The notes: generated from the sequence alone by a model not told the origin. 64,000 bases of DNA from Spongiactinospora sp. TRM90649 (GCF_029382225.1 NZ_JARLTC010000006.1:310001-374000), one strand, 5' to 3'. Shown: positions 46,368 through 55,853, numbered from the stretch's first letter. Program-made: numbers and translations.

Positions 46368-47018
46368 ATGATCGTCGATCTATCGGTGCCGATCGAGACC
46401 GGCATGCCGGTCTATCCAGGAGACCCCGAGGTCACCGTCTCACCGGCGCTGACGGCCGCCGCCGACGGCGTCAACGTGCTGCGCGTGCACCTGGGCTCGC
46501 AGTCGGGCACCCATGTGGACGCCCCCAACCACATCGACGACTCCCTGCCCGGCCTCGACGCGCTGCCGCTCGACCGGTTTTTCGGCCCCGCCACGGTGGC
46601 CGACGTTCGCGGGCTGCCCCCGGGCGCGGCCATCGGCCCGGAGTCGCTGGCCCCGGCGCTGCGGCCGGGGCACATCCTGCTCATCGCCACCGGCTGGTCG
46701 GATTACTGGGGCACCGGCCACTACCTGAGCCATCCCCACCTGACGGCCGAGGCCGCCCGTCTCATCGTCGGGTCGGGCGTGCGCACCGTGGCCATCGACG
46801 CCCTCAGCGTCGATCCCACCCCGCCCGACGAGAAGGGGGAGTTCCTGCCCGCGCACCGGGTGCTGTGCGGCGCGCACGCCGTCATCGCCGAGAACCTGCG
46901 CAACCTGGGCACTGTGCTCGCGGAGCGCCCGGACGGGCCCTTCGAGGTCTCGCTGCTCCCGCTGCGGCTGGCGGGCGCGGCCGACGGGGCCCCGGTCCGC
47001 GCGGTGGCGCGGCTGTGA
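46368..47018 (+). CDS. Cyclase-family (kynurenine formamidase-like) metal hydrolase
   Basis: 216 residues. Starts VDLSVPIETGMPVYPGDPEV and contains the metal-binding SGTHVDAPNHI plus IDALSVDPTPPD, all typical of PF04199. The family hydrolyses amide bonds (kynurenine formamidase, isatin hydrolase). It follows the permease by 32 bp, so it probably acts on the imported compound. Confidence 0.87.
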   Translation: MIVDLSVPIETGMPVYPGDPEVTVSPALTAAADGVNVLRVHLGSQSGTHVDAPNHIDDSLPGLDALPLDRFFGPATVADVRGLPPGAAIGPESLAPALRPGHILLIATGWSDYWGTGHYLSHPHLTAEAARLIVGSGVRTVAIDALSVDPTPPDEKGEFLPAHRVLCGAHAVIAENLRNLGTVLAERPDGPFEVSLLPLRLAGAADGAPVRAVARL

Positions 47019-47028
47019 GCGCTTGATG

Positions 47029-47042
47029 TCAACCGCGGTTGA
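47029..47042. promoter_or_regulatory. Perfect 14-bp palindrome upstream of LLM gene
   Basis: TCAACCGCGGTTGA is a perfect palindrome 45 bp before the LLM start. The right half continues as GGTTGAGGTTGCACGAT, similar in style to MerR- or TetR-type operators over a -35 region. No dedicated regulator is adjacent except the ArsR-SRPBCC gene. Confidence 0.5.
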
Positions 47043-47087
47043 GGTTGCACGATAGGTCGCCATACCCGACTTATCGGAGGATTCCGG

Positions 47088-47945
47088 ATGGACATTGGCA
47101 TCGGCCTGCCCGGGCACGCCCCCTGGACGGACGGCAGGACGCTCGTGGAGTGGGCGCGGCGCGCGGAGAACCGGGGGTTCACCACCATCAGCGTCAGCGA
47201 CCGCCTGCTGTGGAGCACGCCAGAACCGCTGATCACACTGGCCGCCGCGGCCGGGGCGACCACGCGCATCGGGCTGCTGACCAGCGTGCTGATAGGCCCG
47301 CTGCGCAAGAACCACGCGCTGTTCGCCAAGGCGGCGGCGACGCTCGACCAGGTCGCCGGCCCCGGCCGCCTGCGGCTGGGCCTGGCCCCTGGCGTCAGGG
47401 ACGACGACTTCACGGAGAGCGGCACGGACTATCACACCCGGGGCAAGGACTTCGACCTGCTCCTCGACCGGCTCGCCACCACCTGGCGGGGCGAGACCCA
47501 GGCGGGGCCGCCGCCCGCGACGGCGGGCGGGCCGCCGTTGCTGTTCGGCGGAACCTCGGCGGCGACCCTGCGGCGGGTGGCCGCCCACGGGACCGGCTGG
47601 ATCGCCGGAGACGCCACCGTCGAGGACGTCGAGGGGTTCGCGCCCCGGTTGCGGGAGGCGTGGGCGGGGGCGGGCAGAGACGGCTCACCCCAGGTCGTCG
47701 CCTCCGTGATGTACGCGCTCGGCCCGGACGCGCACGCCGCCGTGGCCCGGGCCATCGGCTCGTACTACGCCTTCGCCGGCGCGGAGTACGCCGAGTACGG
47801 CGTGGCCGCCGCCTACACCTCCGCCGGCCGGATCCGCGACGCGGTGCCCGCCTTCGCCGAGGCGGGCTGCGACGAGCTGATTCTGATGGGCAACGACCCC
47901 GACCCCGCCCAGGTAGACCTGCTGGCCGACACCCTCGGCCTCTAG
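47088..47945 (+). CDS. LLM-class F420/FMN-dependent oxidoreductase
   Basis: 285 residues, luciferase-like TIM barrel (MDIGIGLPGHAPWTDGRTLVEWARRAENRGF, TRIGLLTSVLIGPLRKNHALFAK, RLRLGLAPGVRDDDF). CGGAGGATT precedes the ATG. Its stop shares CTAG (47942-47945) with the convergent ArsR-SRPBCC stop. Substrate unknown. Confidence 0.88.
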   Translation: MDIGIGLPGHAPWTDGRTLVEWARRAENRGFTTISVSDRLLWSTPEPLITLAAAAGATTRIGLLTSVLIGPLRKNHALFAKAAATLDQVAGPGRLRLGLAPGVRDDDFTESGTDYHTRGKDFDLLLDRLATTWRGETQAGPPPATAGGPPLLFGGTSAATLRRVAAHGTGWIAGDATVEDVEGFAPRLREAWAGAGRDGSPQVVASVMYALGPDAHAAVARAIGSYYAFAGAEYAEYGVAAAYTSAGRIRDAVPAFAEAGCDELILMGNDPDPAQVDLLADTLGL

Positions 47946-48769
47946 CCGGAGACGCCCGCGCTCTCCAGCGGGGCGCGGCCGGTCTCCAGGAGGGTCTTGA
48001 GGCCGGAGAGGAGTTCGGGCCAGCCCCCCGACCGGTCGGACCCGCCGCTGATCGCCGCCAGCATCGCGCTGCCCTCGTCGAAGTCGTCGTGGATCACGGT
48101 CAGCTTGACCCCCTCCCCGGCGGCCTCGATCTCGAAGGTGACCTTCGACCGGCGTTCCTTCAGCGCCTCGGCGTAGCGGTCGGCGTCCCAGCCGAACAGC
48201 TCGGCGTGCTCGGGCTGGAAGGGGTGCCAGGAGTAGGAGAGCCGCCGGTTGGGCTCGCTCTCCAGGACGTACTGGCCGAGGTCGCGGAACTCCTCGCCGG
48301 GGGCGTTCTGCCACAGCACGGGCGAGCCCACCTGCCAGTCGGACGAAAGGGCCACACCGCCCCAGTAACGGCGGGTGAAGGCGGGCTCGGTCAGCGCCTG
48401 CCAGACGCGCTCGGCGCCGGCCTGGATGTAGGTGACGTAGACGAATTCGGGTTTGCTCACGGTCTTGCCCTCCAGAGCGTGCTTGAGATCGGCGAGCGCC
48501 TCGACCCGGTGCCGGTCGTAACGGCCGATCCAGCGGTCGGTGATCTCGATGATCGGCGCGGCGTTGAGGTAGTGCAGCTTCTCCCGCCCGCGCCGGATGG
48601 TGGCGACCAGCCCGGCGGCTTCGAGTACGGCCAGGTGCTTGGTCACGGCCTGCCGGGTCATGTCCAGATCGGCGCACAGCTCGCGCAGGCTCTGGCCGTT
48701 GCGCGCGTTGAGGCTGTCCAGCAGACGCCGCCTGCTGGTGTCCGCGAGCGCTTTGAAGATCGTGTCCAT
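47942..48769 (-). CDS. ArsR-type HTH fused to SRPBCC (AHSA1) domain
   Basis: 275 residues. Residues 1-90 are a winged helix (FKALADTSRRRLLDSLNARNGQSLRELCADLDMTRQAVTKHLAVLEAAGLV). Residues 115-260 are an AHSA1/SRPBCC ligand-binding fold (VYVTYIQAGAERVWQALTEPAFTRRYWGG, FEIEAAGEGVKLTVIHDDF). In many actinomycetes these two parts are separate adjacent genes. It likely senses a hydrophobic ligand. Confidence 0.88.
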   Translation of the reverse strand: MDTIFKALADTSRRRLLDSLNARNGQSLRELCADLDMTRQAVTKHLAVLEAAGLVATIRRGREKLHYLNAAPIIEITDRWIGRYDRHRVEALADLKHALEGKTVSKPEFVYVTYIQAGAERVWQALTEPAFTRRYWGGVALSSDWQVGSPVLWQNAPGEEFRDLGQYVLESEPNRRLSYSWHPFQPEHAELFGWDADRYAEALKERRSKVTFEIEAAGEGVKLTVIHDDFDEGSAMLAAISGGSDRSGGWPELLSGLKTLLETGRAPLESAGVSG

Positions 48770-48874
48770 GCTCCACCGGTCGTTCGTAGGTCGCCTCCGG
48801 CAGAATAGGCAACCAAATGGTTGCTCGTCAATCCCGCGAGTGCCGCCCGGCGAGCGTCCGGGGGAGGGGCGCCG

Positions 48875-49819
48875 TCAGCCCGCCCGTGCCGCGCGTACGG
48901 CGGGCAGGTGGTCGGTCAGCGTGCGCGCGTAGGCCGCGAGCAGGGCCGGGATCCGGTCGGCGTGGTCCCACAGGGACTCGAGCTCGGCCGACTGCTCCGG
49001 GGTCTCGGGCAGCCCGCGCTGGTCGATCTGACGGCTCAGCCGGTCGGCCCCGGCCTTGGCGGCGAGCGCCGCGTCCAGGGCGGAGGAGGCCTCGCGGATC
49101 GCGCTCACCGTGGTCCGCGGCACGTCGCGCATGGTCAGGGACTCGACCAGTTCGCCGGTCTCCGGCAGCAGCGGCACCTGGTGGTCGAGCCAGCACCGCC
49201 CCCACAGCCTGCGGCGGCGCGCCTCTGGCCGGCCGTCCTCGGCGAGGACCTGGCGGCCGTCGGCCCCCGCCCGGAACGTGAGCCCGAGTTCGGCGGCCGG
49301 TCGGCGCCCGCCCGCCGGACCGGCGTCGCCCGGCGCGGGGCGGCCGAGCCACAGCGTCAGTTCGGCCAGGTTCCGCTCGTGGCGGGAGATCGCGGGCAGG
49401 CGGCGCAGGTTCTCGTCGGACATCCAGGACTCGGGGTCGGCGGCTGCGGCCCTGACCGGATGCAGGCGCAGGCCGAACAGCGTGGCCACGGTCGCCGACG
49501 CGGCGACGTCGGCCCACCAGGCGGCGAACTCGCGGGCCGCCGCGCGGTGGCGGTGGGCCGCGGACAGGGCCTGCTCCTGGCGGAACGACGACAGCGCCCG
49601 CGCCGGATCGGGCCACCCGCAGCCGGGCGGCCACCCGGCCCCGGCTCGTTCTTCGAGCAGCCGGTTGTCCTCCTCGGAAAGCCGCTCCAGAAGCCTTTCG
49701 GATTCGGCGTGATCCGCCATCACCCGCTCGGTGACACCGGCGAGCGCGCGCAGCGCGTCGTCGAGCGCGGTGTCGTCCATTCCGCTGTCGGACGTGGCCG
49801 GTGGCGCCGGGGGAGTCAC
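48875..49819 (-). CDS. Uncharacterised soluble helical protein
   Basis: About 314 residues from GTG 49819 (301 if ATG 49780 is used). Highly helical and charged: Arg/Ala/Glu-rich stretches (ERLLERLSEEDNRLLEERAGAG), no signal peptide or membrane segment. Conserved-looking hydrophobic blocks are WWADVAASATVATLFGLRLHPVRAA and LRRLPAISRHERNLAELTLWLG. I do not recognise a family. The open frame extends upstream into AT-richer sequence antisense to the tetR start, which I regard as non-coding. Confidence 0.65.
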   Translation of the reverse strand: MTPPAPPATSDSGMDDTALDDALRALAGVTERVMADHAESERLLERLSEEDNRLLEERAGAGWPPGCGWPDPARALSSFRQEQALSAAHRHRAAAREFAAWWADVAASATVATLFGLRLHPVRAAAADPESWMSDENLRRLPAISRHERNLAELTLWLGRPAPGDAGPAGGRRPAAELGLTFRAGADGRQVLAEDGRPEARRRRLWGRCWLDHQVPLLPETGELVESLTMRDVPRTTVSAIREASSALDAALAAKAGADRLSRQIDQRGLPETPEQSAELESLWDHADRIPALLAAYARTLTDHLPAVRAARAG

Positions 49820-50059
49820 GGATTCCAAGGAGGTCTCCTCGTGGAAAGGGATCGACGGGCCGGGCGATTTTCGGGAGGTCAGAGGCAGGGACAGGTTAAC
49901 CCCGCCGCGCCGAGAGACGTGCTGGAAATCAGGAATCCATTGACCCTTCACCTGGACTTTCCATCCGTGTTCGCGTTGTTTGGCGGTGATATTAATTCCT
50001 ATTCGCATGGGCGTGCCCCGCGATTGCGCGGCCGGTATCACGGCCAGCAGAATCGGGAC

Positions 50060-50644
50060 ATGAGCGAGCGACCCGGCGAGGGGCTGCGAGAGCGAAAGAA
50101 GGCCAGGACCAGAGCGCTGATCCAGCGCGAGGCGCTGCGCCTGTTCCAGGAGCGGGGCTACGCCGACACCACCGTCGAGCAGATCGCCGAGGCGGCGGAG
50201 GTGGCGCCGAGCACGGTCTTCCGCTACTTCCCGACCAAGGAAGACCTCGTGCTGATGGATCACTTCCCGCCGTTCGCCGAGGCGCTTGCCGCCGCGCCCC
50301 GCGAACTGGGGCCGGTGGCGGCGGTGCGCGAGGCGCTGCGGGTCACGGTGACCGCCCAGGCGGGTCAGGCCGCCGCCCTGGAGCGTGAGCGGCTGATGCT
50401 CACCGTGCCCGAGTTGTGGGCGGCCAGCCTGGAGAACGTCACGACCGCCGTCCGCACCATGCAGCAGATCCTGGCCGACCGGGCGGGCCGCGACCACTTC
50501 GACCCGCAGGTCCGCAACGCGGCGGGGGCGATCGTGGGCGTGGTCATGGCCATCTGGTTCGACTGGGTGCGCAATCCGGGCATCGACGGTCCGGCCGAGA
50601 TCGACCGGGCTCTGCTCCACCTGGAAGGCGGCCTGTTGCTCTAA
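50060..50644 (+). CDS. TetR-family regulator
   Basis: 194 residues. N-terminal HTH (RTRALIQREALRLFQERGYADTTVEQIAEAAEVAPSTVFRYFPTKEDLVLMD) and a helical ligand domain. It is followed by metNIQ after 99 bp in the same direction and is divergent from the unknown gene at 48875-49819; either may be a target. Confidence 0.9.
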   Translation: MSERPGEGLRERKKARTRALIQREALRLFQERGYADTTVEQIAEAAEVAPSTVFRYFPTKEDLVLMDHFPPFAEALAAAPRELGPVAAVREALRVTVTAQAGQAAALERERLMLTVPELWAASLENVTTAVRTMQQILADRAGRDHFDPQVRNAAGAIVGVVMAIWFDWVRNPGIDGPAEIDRALLHLEGGLLL

Positions 50645-50743
50645 AGCGCTGGTGGTGGCATATATCACATTGCCGATCGGGAATTGTGCGAGCGTGGGAC
50701 TGGTTTGAGCCGGAGGTTCGGCAATCCCCGCGATCGAGGTTAT

Positions 50744-51697
50744 GTGATCGAGCTACGCGGCCTGCGCAAGGTCTACCCGAACGGCGTCGTCGCCCTCGAC
50801 GGCGTCGATCTGAGCGTGCGCGAAGGCGAGATCCACGGAGTGCTCGGCCGCAGCGGAGCGGGCAAGAGCACGCTGCTGCGCTGCGTCAACCTGCTGGAGC
50901 GCCCGACCGCAGGCATGGTCACGGTGGACGGCACCGAGCTGTCCGGGCTCGGTCACGGCGAGCTGCGCGCGGCCAGGCGGCGGATCGGCATGATCCACCA
51001 GCACTTCGCGCTGCTGTCGTCCCGCACGGTCGCGGGCAACATCGCGTTCCCGCTGGAGGTCGCCGGAGTGCCTCGCGCCCGGCGGGAGCCGCGCGTGCGC
51101 GAACTGCTCGATCTCGTGGGGCTCGCGGACAAGGCCGCCGCCGTCCCGGCCCAGCTCTCCGGAGGTCAGAAGCAGCGCGTCGGCATCGCCCGCGCGCTCG
51201 CCGCGGGCCCCCGGGTGCTGCTGTCGGACGAGGCGACCAGCGCGCTCGACCCGGCCACCACCCAGTCGATCCTGGCCCTGCTGCGCAGGCTCAACGCCGA
51301 GCTTGGGCTGACCATCCTGCTGATCACGCACGAGATGCAGGTGATCAAGAGCATCTGCGACTCGGTGGCGATCATGAAGGCGGGCCGGATCGAGGAGGCG
51401 GGCCGGATCACCGACCTGATCGCCACCCCCGGCGCGGCGCTCACCAGGGAGATCTTCCCGCTGCCCGAACCGGCCCCGTCCGGCACGGTGACGGTGACCT
51501 TCGCCGGGCAGGCGGACGAACCGGTCATGTCCGCACTGGTCCGCCGGTTCGGCGTGGACGTCAACATCCTCGGCGGCTCGCTGGAGGAGCTGCGCGGAGC
51601 GCCCATGGGGCGCCTGCGGGTGCGCCTGACCGGCGGCCGGGTGCACGACGCGCTGGCCTACCTGACCGGCCTCGGACTGCTCGTGGAGGTCGCGTGA
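50744..51697 (+). CDS. metN: Methionine importer ATP-binding protein MetN
   Basis: 317 residues. Walker A GRSGAGKST, signature LSGGQKQRVGIARAL, Walker B VLLSDEATSALD; residues 240-317 form the NIL domain that senses methionine (transinhibition). GTG 50744 is preferred over an earlier start because the ABC fold begins there (VIELRGLRKVYPNG). No SAM riboswitch was seen in the 99-bp leader. GTGA overlap with metI. Confidence 0.92.
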   Translation: MIELRGLRKVYPNGVVALDGVDLSVREGEIHGVLGRSGAGKSTLLRCVNLLERPTAGMVTVDGTELSGLGHGELRAARRRIGMIHQHFALLSSRTVAGNIAFPLEVAGVPRARREPRVRELLDLVGLADKAAAVPAQLSGGQKQRVGIARALAAGPRVLLSDEATSALDPATTQSILALLRRLNAELGLTILLITHEMQVIKSICDSVAIMKAGRIEEAGRITDLIATPGAALTREIFPLPEPAPSGTVTVTFAGQADEPVMSALVRRFGVDVNILGGSLEELRGAPMGRLRVRLTGGRVHDALAYLTGLGLLVEVA

Positions 51698-52374
51698 ACC
51701 CCGACGAGCTGATGCCCGCGCTGCTCCAGGCCACCGGCGAGACCCTGCAGATGGTCGCGCTGTCCACCGTGCTGACCGCGATCTTCGGGCTGCCGCTCGG
51801 CGTGCTGCTGGTCACCGCCGACCGCGGCGGCCTGGCCCCGGCCCCGGCGTTCAAGGCCGTGCTCGGCGCGGTGGTCAACATCGGCCGGTCGCTGCCGTTC
51901 ATCGTGCTGATGGTGGCGGTGATCCCGTTCACCCGGCTGGTCACCGGCACCACCATCGGCACCGCCGCGGCCGTCGTCCCGCTCACGCTCGGCGCGGTGC
52001 CGTTCTTCGCCCGGCTGGTCGAGACGGCGCTGCGCGGGGTGGGCCGCGACGTAGTCGAGGCCGCCCAGGCGATGGGCGCCCGGCGGGCCGCGATCGTGGG
52101 AAAGGTGCTGCTGCCCGAGGCGCTGCCGGGGCTCGTCGCCGGGCTGACGGTGACCGTCGTGGCCCTGATCGGCTACTCGGCGATGGCCGGGGCCATCGGC
52201 GGCGGCGGGCTCGGCGACCTCGCGGTGCGCTACGGCTACCAGCGGTTCGACACCACAGTAATGATCATCACGGTCGTGCTGCTCATCGTGATCGTGCAGC
52301 TCGTCCAGAGCCTCGGCGACCTGGTCGCCAGAAGGCTGTCCGGTAATGAGAGAAGGAGTGAACGGGGTGCGTAA
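51694..52374 (+). CDS. metI: Methionine importer permease MetI
   Basis: 226 residues, five helices, with the EAA-like loop VGRDVVEAAQAMGARRAAIVGKVLLPEALPGLVAGL and GGGGLGDLAVRYGYQRFDT at the end, both typical of MetI. GTG in a GTGA overlap with metN. Confidence 0.93.
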   Translation: MNPDELMPALLQATGETLQMVALSTVLTAIFGLPLGVLLVTADRGGLAPAPAFKAVLGAVVNIGRSLPFIVLMVAVIPFTRLVTGTTIGTAAAVVPLTLGAVPFFARLVETALRGVGRDVVEAAQAMGARRAAIVGKVLLPEALPGLVAGLTVTVVALIGYSAMAGAIGGGGLGDLAVRYGYQRFDTTVMIITVVLLIVIVQLVQSLGDLVARRLSGNERRSERGA

Positions 52375-53194
52375 GTTTCTCGGGGGCGTGGCTGCGGCGG
52401 CGCTGGCACTGGTGCTCGCCGCGTGCGGCGGGTCCGGTGAGCCGGCCGCCCCGGCCGCGGACGGCACGCTGAAGATCGGCGCCAGTCCCACGCCGCACGC
52501 GCAAATCCTCAAGTTCGTGCAGAACGACCTGGCCGCCAAGGCGGGCCTGAAACTGGAGATCGTCGAGTTCAGCGACTACGTCCAGCCCAACACCCAGCTC
52601 CAGGAGGGCAACCTGGACGCCAACTTCTTCCAGCACAAGCCCTACCTGCAGGACTTCGTCGCCTCCAAGGGCGGCGCCGAGCTGACCTTCCTCCAGCCCG
52701 TCCACCTGGAGCCGCTCGGCCTGTACTCCCGCACGGTGAAGTCGCTCGCCGAGGTCCCGGCCGGGGCGGACGTGGCGCTGCCCAACGACGCCACCAACCT
52801 GGGCCGCGCGCTCAAGCTGCTGGAGGACAACGGCCTGGTCACCCTCAAGGAGGGGACGGGCACCGCGGCCACCGAGCGCGACGTGACCGGCAACCCCAAG
52901 AAGCTGGTGTTCAAGCCGCTGGAGGCCGCCCAACTCCCGCGCTCCCTGCAGGACGTGGACGCCGCCGTGATCAACGGCAACTACGCGCTGGAGGCCGGTC
53001 TCAAGCCCTCGGGCGACGGGCTGGCGCTGGAGAAGGCCGAGGGCAACCCGTACGCCAACGGGCTGGTGGTCCGCGCCGACCAGGCGAACGACCCCGACCT
53101 GAAGAAGCTGGCGGGCCTGCTGGCCGGCCCGGAGGTCAAGAAGTACATCCAGGACACCTTCGGCGACGGCGCGGTGATCCCCGCCCAGGCGTGA
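52367..53194 (+). CDS. metQ: Methionine-binding lipoprotein MetQ
   Basis: 275 residues from GTG 52367 (AAGGAG 8 nt upstream; ATG 52346 is an alternative). Signal peptide ending LVLAACGG, lipobox Cys at about residue 20. NlpA-family core: IGASPTPHAQIL, YVQPNTQLQEGNLDANFFQHKPYL, VALPNDATNLGRALKLLE, AVINGNYALEAGL. Overlaps metI by 8 bp. Confidence 0.93.
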   Translation: MRKFLGGVAAAALALVLAACGGSGEPAAPAADGTLKIGASPTPHAQILKFVQNDLAAKAGLKLEIVEFSDYVQPNTQLQEGNLDANFFQHKPYLQDFVASKGGAELTFLQPVHLEPLGLYSRTVKSLAEVPAGADVALPNDATNLGRALKLLEDNGLVTLKEGTGTAATERDVTGNPKKLVFKPLEAAQLPRSLQDVDAAVINGNYALEAGLKPSGDGLALEKAEGNPYANGLVVRADQANDPDLKKLAGLLAGPEVKKYIQDTFGDGAVIPAQA

Positions 53195-53201
53195 GCACGC
53201 G

Positions 53202-54353
53202 TCACTCGCGCGGCACGGGCTCCAGCTCCGGCTGGGCCCCGCGCCGGGTGAGGGTGACGATGACGGCCGTCACGGGGGCGGCGAGGAACGCCCCGGCGAT
53301 CCCGGCGATCACGCTGCCGATCGCGATGGCGACCAGGATGACCGCGCCCGGCAGGTCGAGCGCGCGGCCGTAGACCTGCGGGGCCAGCACATGGCCCTCG
53401 ACCTGCTGGACCAGGATGGTCACGGCCACCACGATCAGCGCGACCAGCCAGCCCTTGGCCACGAACGCCACCACGGCGGCCAGCAGGCCCGCCATGAACG
53501 CGCCCACGACCGGCAGGAACGCCCCCACGAAGGTGAGCACGGCGAGCGGCAGCGCGATCGGCACGCCGAGGATCCACAGGGCCATGCCGATGAAGAAGGC
53601 GTCCACCGCACCCACGATGGCGATCCCGCGCACGTAACGGCCGATCACGTCGAACGTCGTGGTGCCCATGTCGTGCAGGCGCGGCCGGGTGCTCGGCGGG
53701 CACAGGTCGACCAGCCAGTTGAACAGGCGGTCGCCGCCGTGCACGAAGTAGATCGACAGGATCAGCGCGATGATCAGGCCGACCACGATCTCGCCGACGG
53801 TCTTGGCCCCGGCGATGGCGCCGTTGGCGATGCGCGACCACTGCTCGTTCAGATAGGTCTGCGCCTCGCGGGTCAGCTCCTGCAGACGGCGGTCATCAAG
53901 GCCGAGCGCGCCCGCCATGCGGTGCAGGTCGTCCACGACCTGGCCGAAGCTGGTGCTCAGCTCGCCGAGCCCGGCCGTGGTGGGCGGGACGAGCAGCGCG
54001 ACGAGCCCGGCGAACAGCGCCAGGCCGCCCGCCCACACCACGACGGTGGACAGCGCGCGGTTCATGCCGTGCCGCCGCAGCCTGCGGACGGCGGGGTAGA
54101 GCAGCGCGGTGATGAACACCCCGACGACAGTGGCCAGCGCGACGGTGCTGATCAGGCCGACGACGTAGAGGGCCGCCCAGGCCAGCAGGATCAGGCCGAC
54201 CAGGTTCCAGGCGGCCTTGCCCGCGCGCTCCAGACTGCGGCCGTCGCGCAGCCCGTGCCTGGTGGCCTCACGCCTTGCGGGCGGGGGTCGCCCGGCGCTG
54301 GCGGGGGGCGGTGTCTCACCGTCGTCGCTGGTCATCTCCTCACTGTTTCCCAC
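53202..54353 (-). CDS. AI-2E/PerM-family membrane transporter
   Basis: 383 residues with seven to eight helices and the PerM architecture: N-terminal Pro-rich tail, central soluble segment (LTREAQTYLNEQWSRI) and the motif PVVGAFMAGLLAAVVAF. Members export AI-2, indole or Na+; the cargo here is unknown. GTG 54353; ATG 54335 lies too close to GAGGAG to be a better start. Confidence 0.87.
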   Translation of the reverse strand: MGNSEEMTSDDGETPPPASAGRPPPARREATRHGLRDGRSLERAGKAAWNLVGLILLAWAALYVVGLISTVALATVVGVFITALLYPAVRRLRRHGMNRALSTVVVWAGGLALFAGLVALLVPPTTAGLGELSTSFGQVVDDLHRMAGALGLDDRRLQELTREAQTYLNEQWSRIANGAIAGAKTVGEIVVGLIIALILSIYFVHGGDRLFNWLVDLCPPSTRPRLHDMGTTTFDVIGRYVRGIAIVGAVDAFFIGMALWILGVPIALPLAVLTFVGAFLPVVGAFMAGLLAAVVAFVAKGWLVALIVVAVTILVQQVEGHVLAPQVYGRALDLPGAVILVAIAIGSVIAGIAGAFLAAPVTAVIVTLTRRGAQPELEPVPRE

Positions 54354-54380
54354 CGTGTACGGGTGGTAACCGGCACACCC

Positions 54381-54878
54381 TCAGTGCGTACCCCAGGAGT
54401 AGGTCTGTTTGTGCAGCTTGAGGTAGACGAACGTCTCGGTGGCGCGGACCGTGGAGATTACCCGGATCTTTCCGAGGATGTCCAGCAAGTGCTGGTCGCT
54501 GCCGCAGACCACCTCGACCATGATGTCCAGCGATCCCGCGGTCAGCACCACGTAGGTGATCTCCTGGATCAGCGCCAGCTCGTCGGCGACGGTCTCCAGG
54601 TCGCCCTCGCACTTGATGCCGATCATCGCCTGCCGGGGGAAGCCGAGGGTGAGCGGGTCGGTGACCGCGACGATCTGCATGACCCCGGCGTCCAGGAGGC
54701 GCTGCACGCGCTGGCGCACGGCGGCCTCCGACAGCCCGACCACCTTGCCGATCGCGGCGTACGGCTTGCGGCCGTCCCGTTGCAGCTCCTCGATGATCCG
54801 CTTGGAGATGTCGTCGAGGGGGTACGGCCCCCGCCCCTCCGCTGTGCCCTGGCGTGATGCCCTGGGAGCCGTCGTCAT
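54381..54878 (-). CDS. Lrp/AsnC-family regulator
   Basis: 165 residues from ATG 54878, with GGAAGGA 8 nt upstream. N-terminal HTH (LDDISKRIIEELQRDGRKPYAAIGKVVGLSEAAVRQRVQRLLDAGVM) and a C-terminal RAM domain (IGIKCEGDLETVADELALIQEITYVVLTAGSLDIMVEV). Likely senses an amino acid or its derivative. Confidence 0.92.
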   Translation of the reverse strand: MTTAPRASRQGTAEGRGPYPLDDISKRIIEELQRDGRKPYAAIGKVVGLSEAAVRQRVQRLLDAGVMQIVAVTDPLTLGFPRQAMIGIKCEGDLETVADELALIQEITYVVLTAGSLDIMVEVVCGSDQHLLDILGKIRVISTVRATETFVYLKLHKQTYSWGTH

Positions 54879-55106
54879 GCAACGCGTCCTTCCTGCGAGC
54901 CGGGCCCGGGGACCGCCACCCGGACGTTCCGGAGATCGGGCCCTGTTGCGACATGCTGTCAGGTATGCGGCTTCTGTCAAGCGATTCCGTTGCTCTTTGT
55001 CATTTTCACCACGAAATCCCGCGTGGAGTACCGTTTGGCCTGTCAGGGTCGCGCGTAACGCCACTACGGCGGGGCCCCGGCCTTGTAGGGGGCGGGGCGG
55101 CCGGTC

Positions 55107-55853
55107 ATGATGGGCTGCATGACCGCTGAGGGTGCCCAGGCCGAGCCCGTTCTGGTGAAATGCGCGGACATCGACGACGACCTGTTCGTCCGCTTCTACG
55201 AGACGGTCCTGGCCCCCGCGTTCCCGCCCGCCGAACTGGTCGGCCTGGAGACGGCGAGGGTCGTCTACCGGGCCCCCGAGTACGGCCACTTCGGCACAAT
55301 CGCCATGGTGGACGGCGAGCCGGTGGGCGGCGCGCTCGGCAGCTTCTCCCCGTCCAGCGGCATCCTGCTGCTCGACTACCTCGCCGTGCGGCCGGAGCAG
55401 CGGGGCAGAGGGCTGGGCTCCGCGCTGATCGGGCATCTGCGAACGGCGTGGCGGCCGAAGGCCCGCCCGGTGGCGGTGCTGGCCGAGGTCGAGGACCCGG
55501 CGCGGCACTCCGCGAGCGTCTTTGGCGACCCGGTCGCGCGGCTGCGGCTCTACGACCGCACCGGCTGGTCGCTCCTGCCGGTCGACTACTTCCAGCCATC
55601 GCTGGCCCCCGGGCTGCCGAGGGTCCAGGGGATGTTCCTGATCTGTCTCGGCCCGGCCGGGCCGACGGTTCCCACCGAGGCCGTCCTGGCGTTCCTCGAC
55701 GAGTACGTCCGGGGGTGCGAGGGCGACGAGGCGGCGCGGTCCGATCCGGAGTACCTCGCGCTGCGCGAGCAGGTGTCCTCCTGGGGGCCCGGCGTCCCGC
55801 TGTGGCCGATCTCCCGTGCTCCCGAGGTGCGCCGCCGCGCCGGTCATGCCTGA
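55107..55853 (+). CDS. GNAT-family N-acetyltransferase
   Basis: About 248 residues (244 if ATG 55119 is used). Acetyl-CoA loop in LAVRPEQRGRGLGSALIGHL; a long C-terminal extension after YDRTGWSLLPVDYF. The 3' end overlaps the next gene by 8 bp. Substrate unknown. Confidence 0.85.
   Translation: MMGCMTAEGAQAEPVLVKCADIDDDLFVRFYETVLAPAFPPAELVGLETARVVYRAPEYGHFGTIAMVDGEPVGGALGSFSPSSGILLLDYLAVRPEQRGRGLGSALIGHLRTAWRPKARPVAVLAEVEDPARHSASVFGDPVARLRLYDRTGWSLLPVDYFQPSLAPGLPRVQGMFLICLGPAGPTVPTEAVLAFLDEYVRGCEGDEAARSDPEYLALREQVSSWGPGVPLWPISRAPEVRRRAGHA

Noticed and set aside
49820..50668. N-terminal extension of the 48875 gene through the tetR start
   Set aside because: The extension runs antisense through tetR and AT-richer intergenic sequence and carries no protein-like pattern.
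50645..50743. Possible SAM riboswitch before metN
   Set aside because: Only 99 bp are available and I see neither the typical conserved core nor the multi-stem layout.
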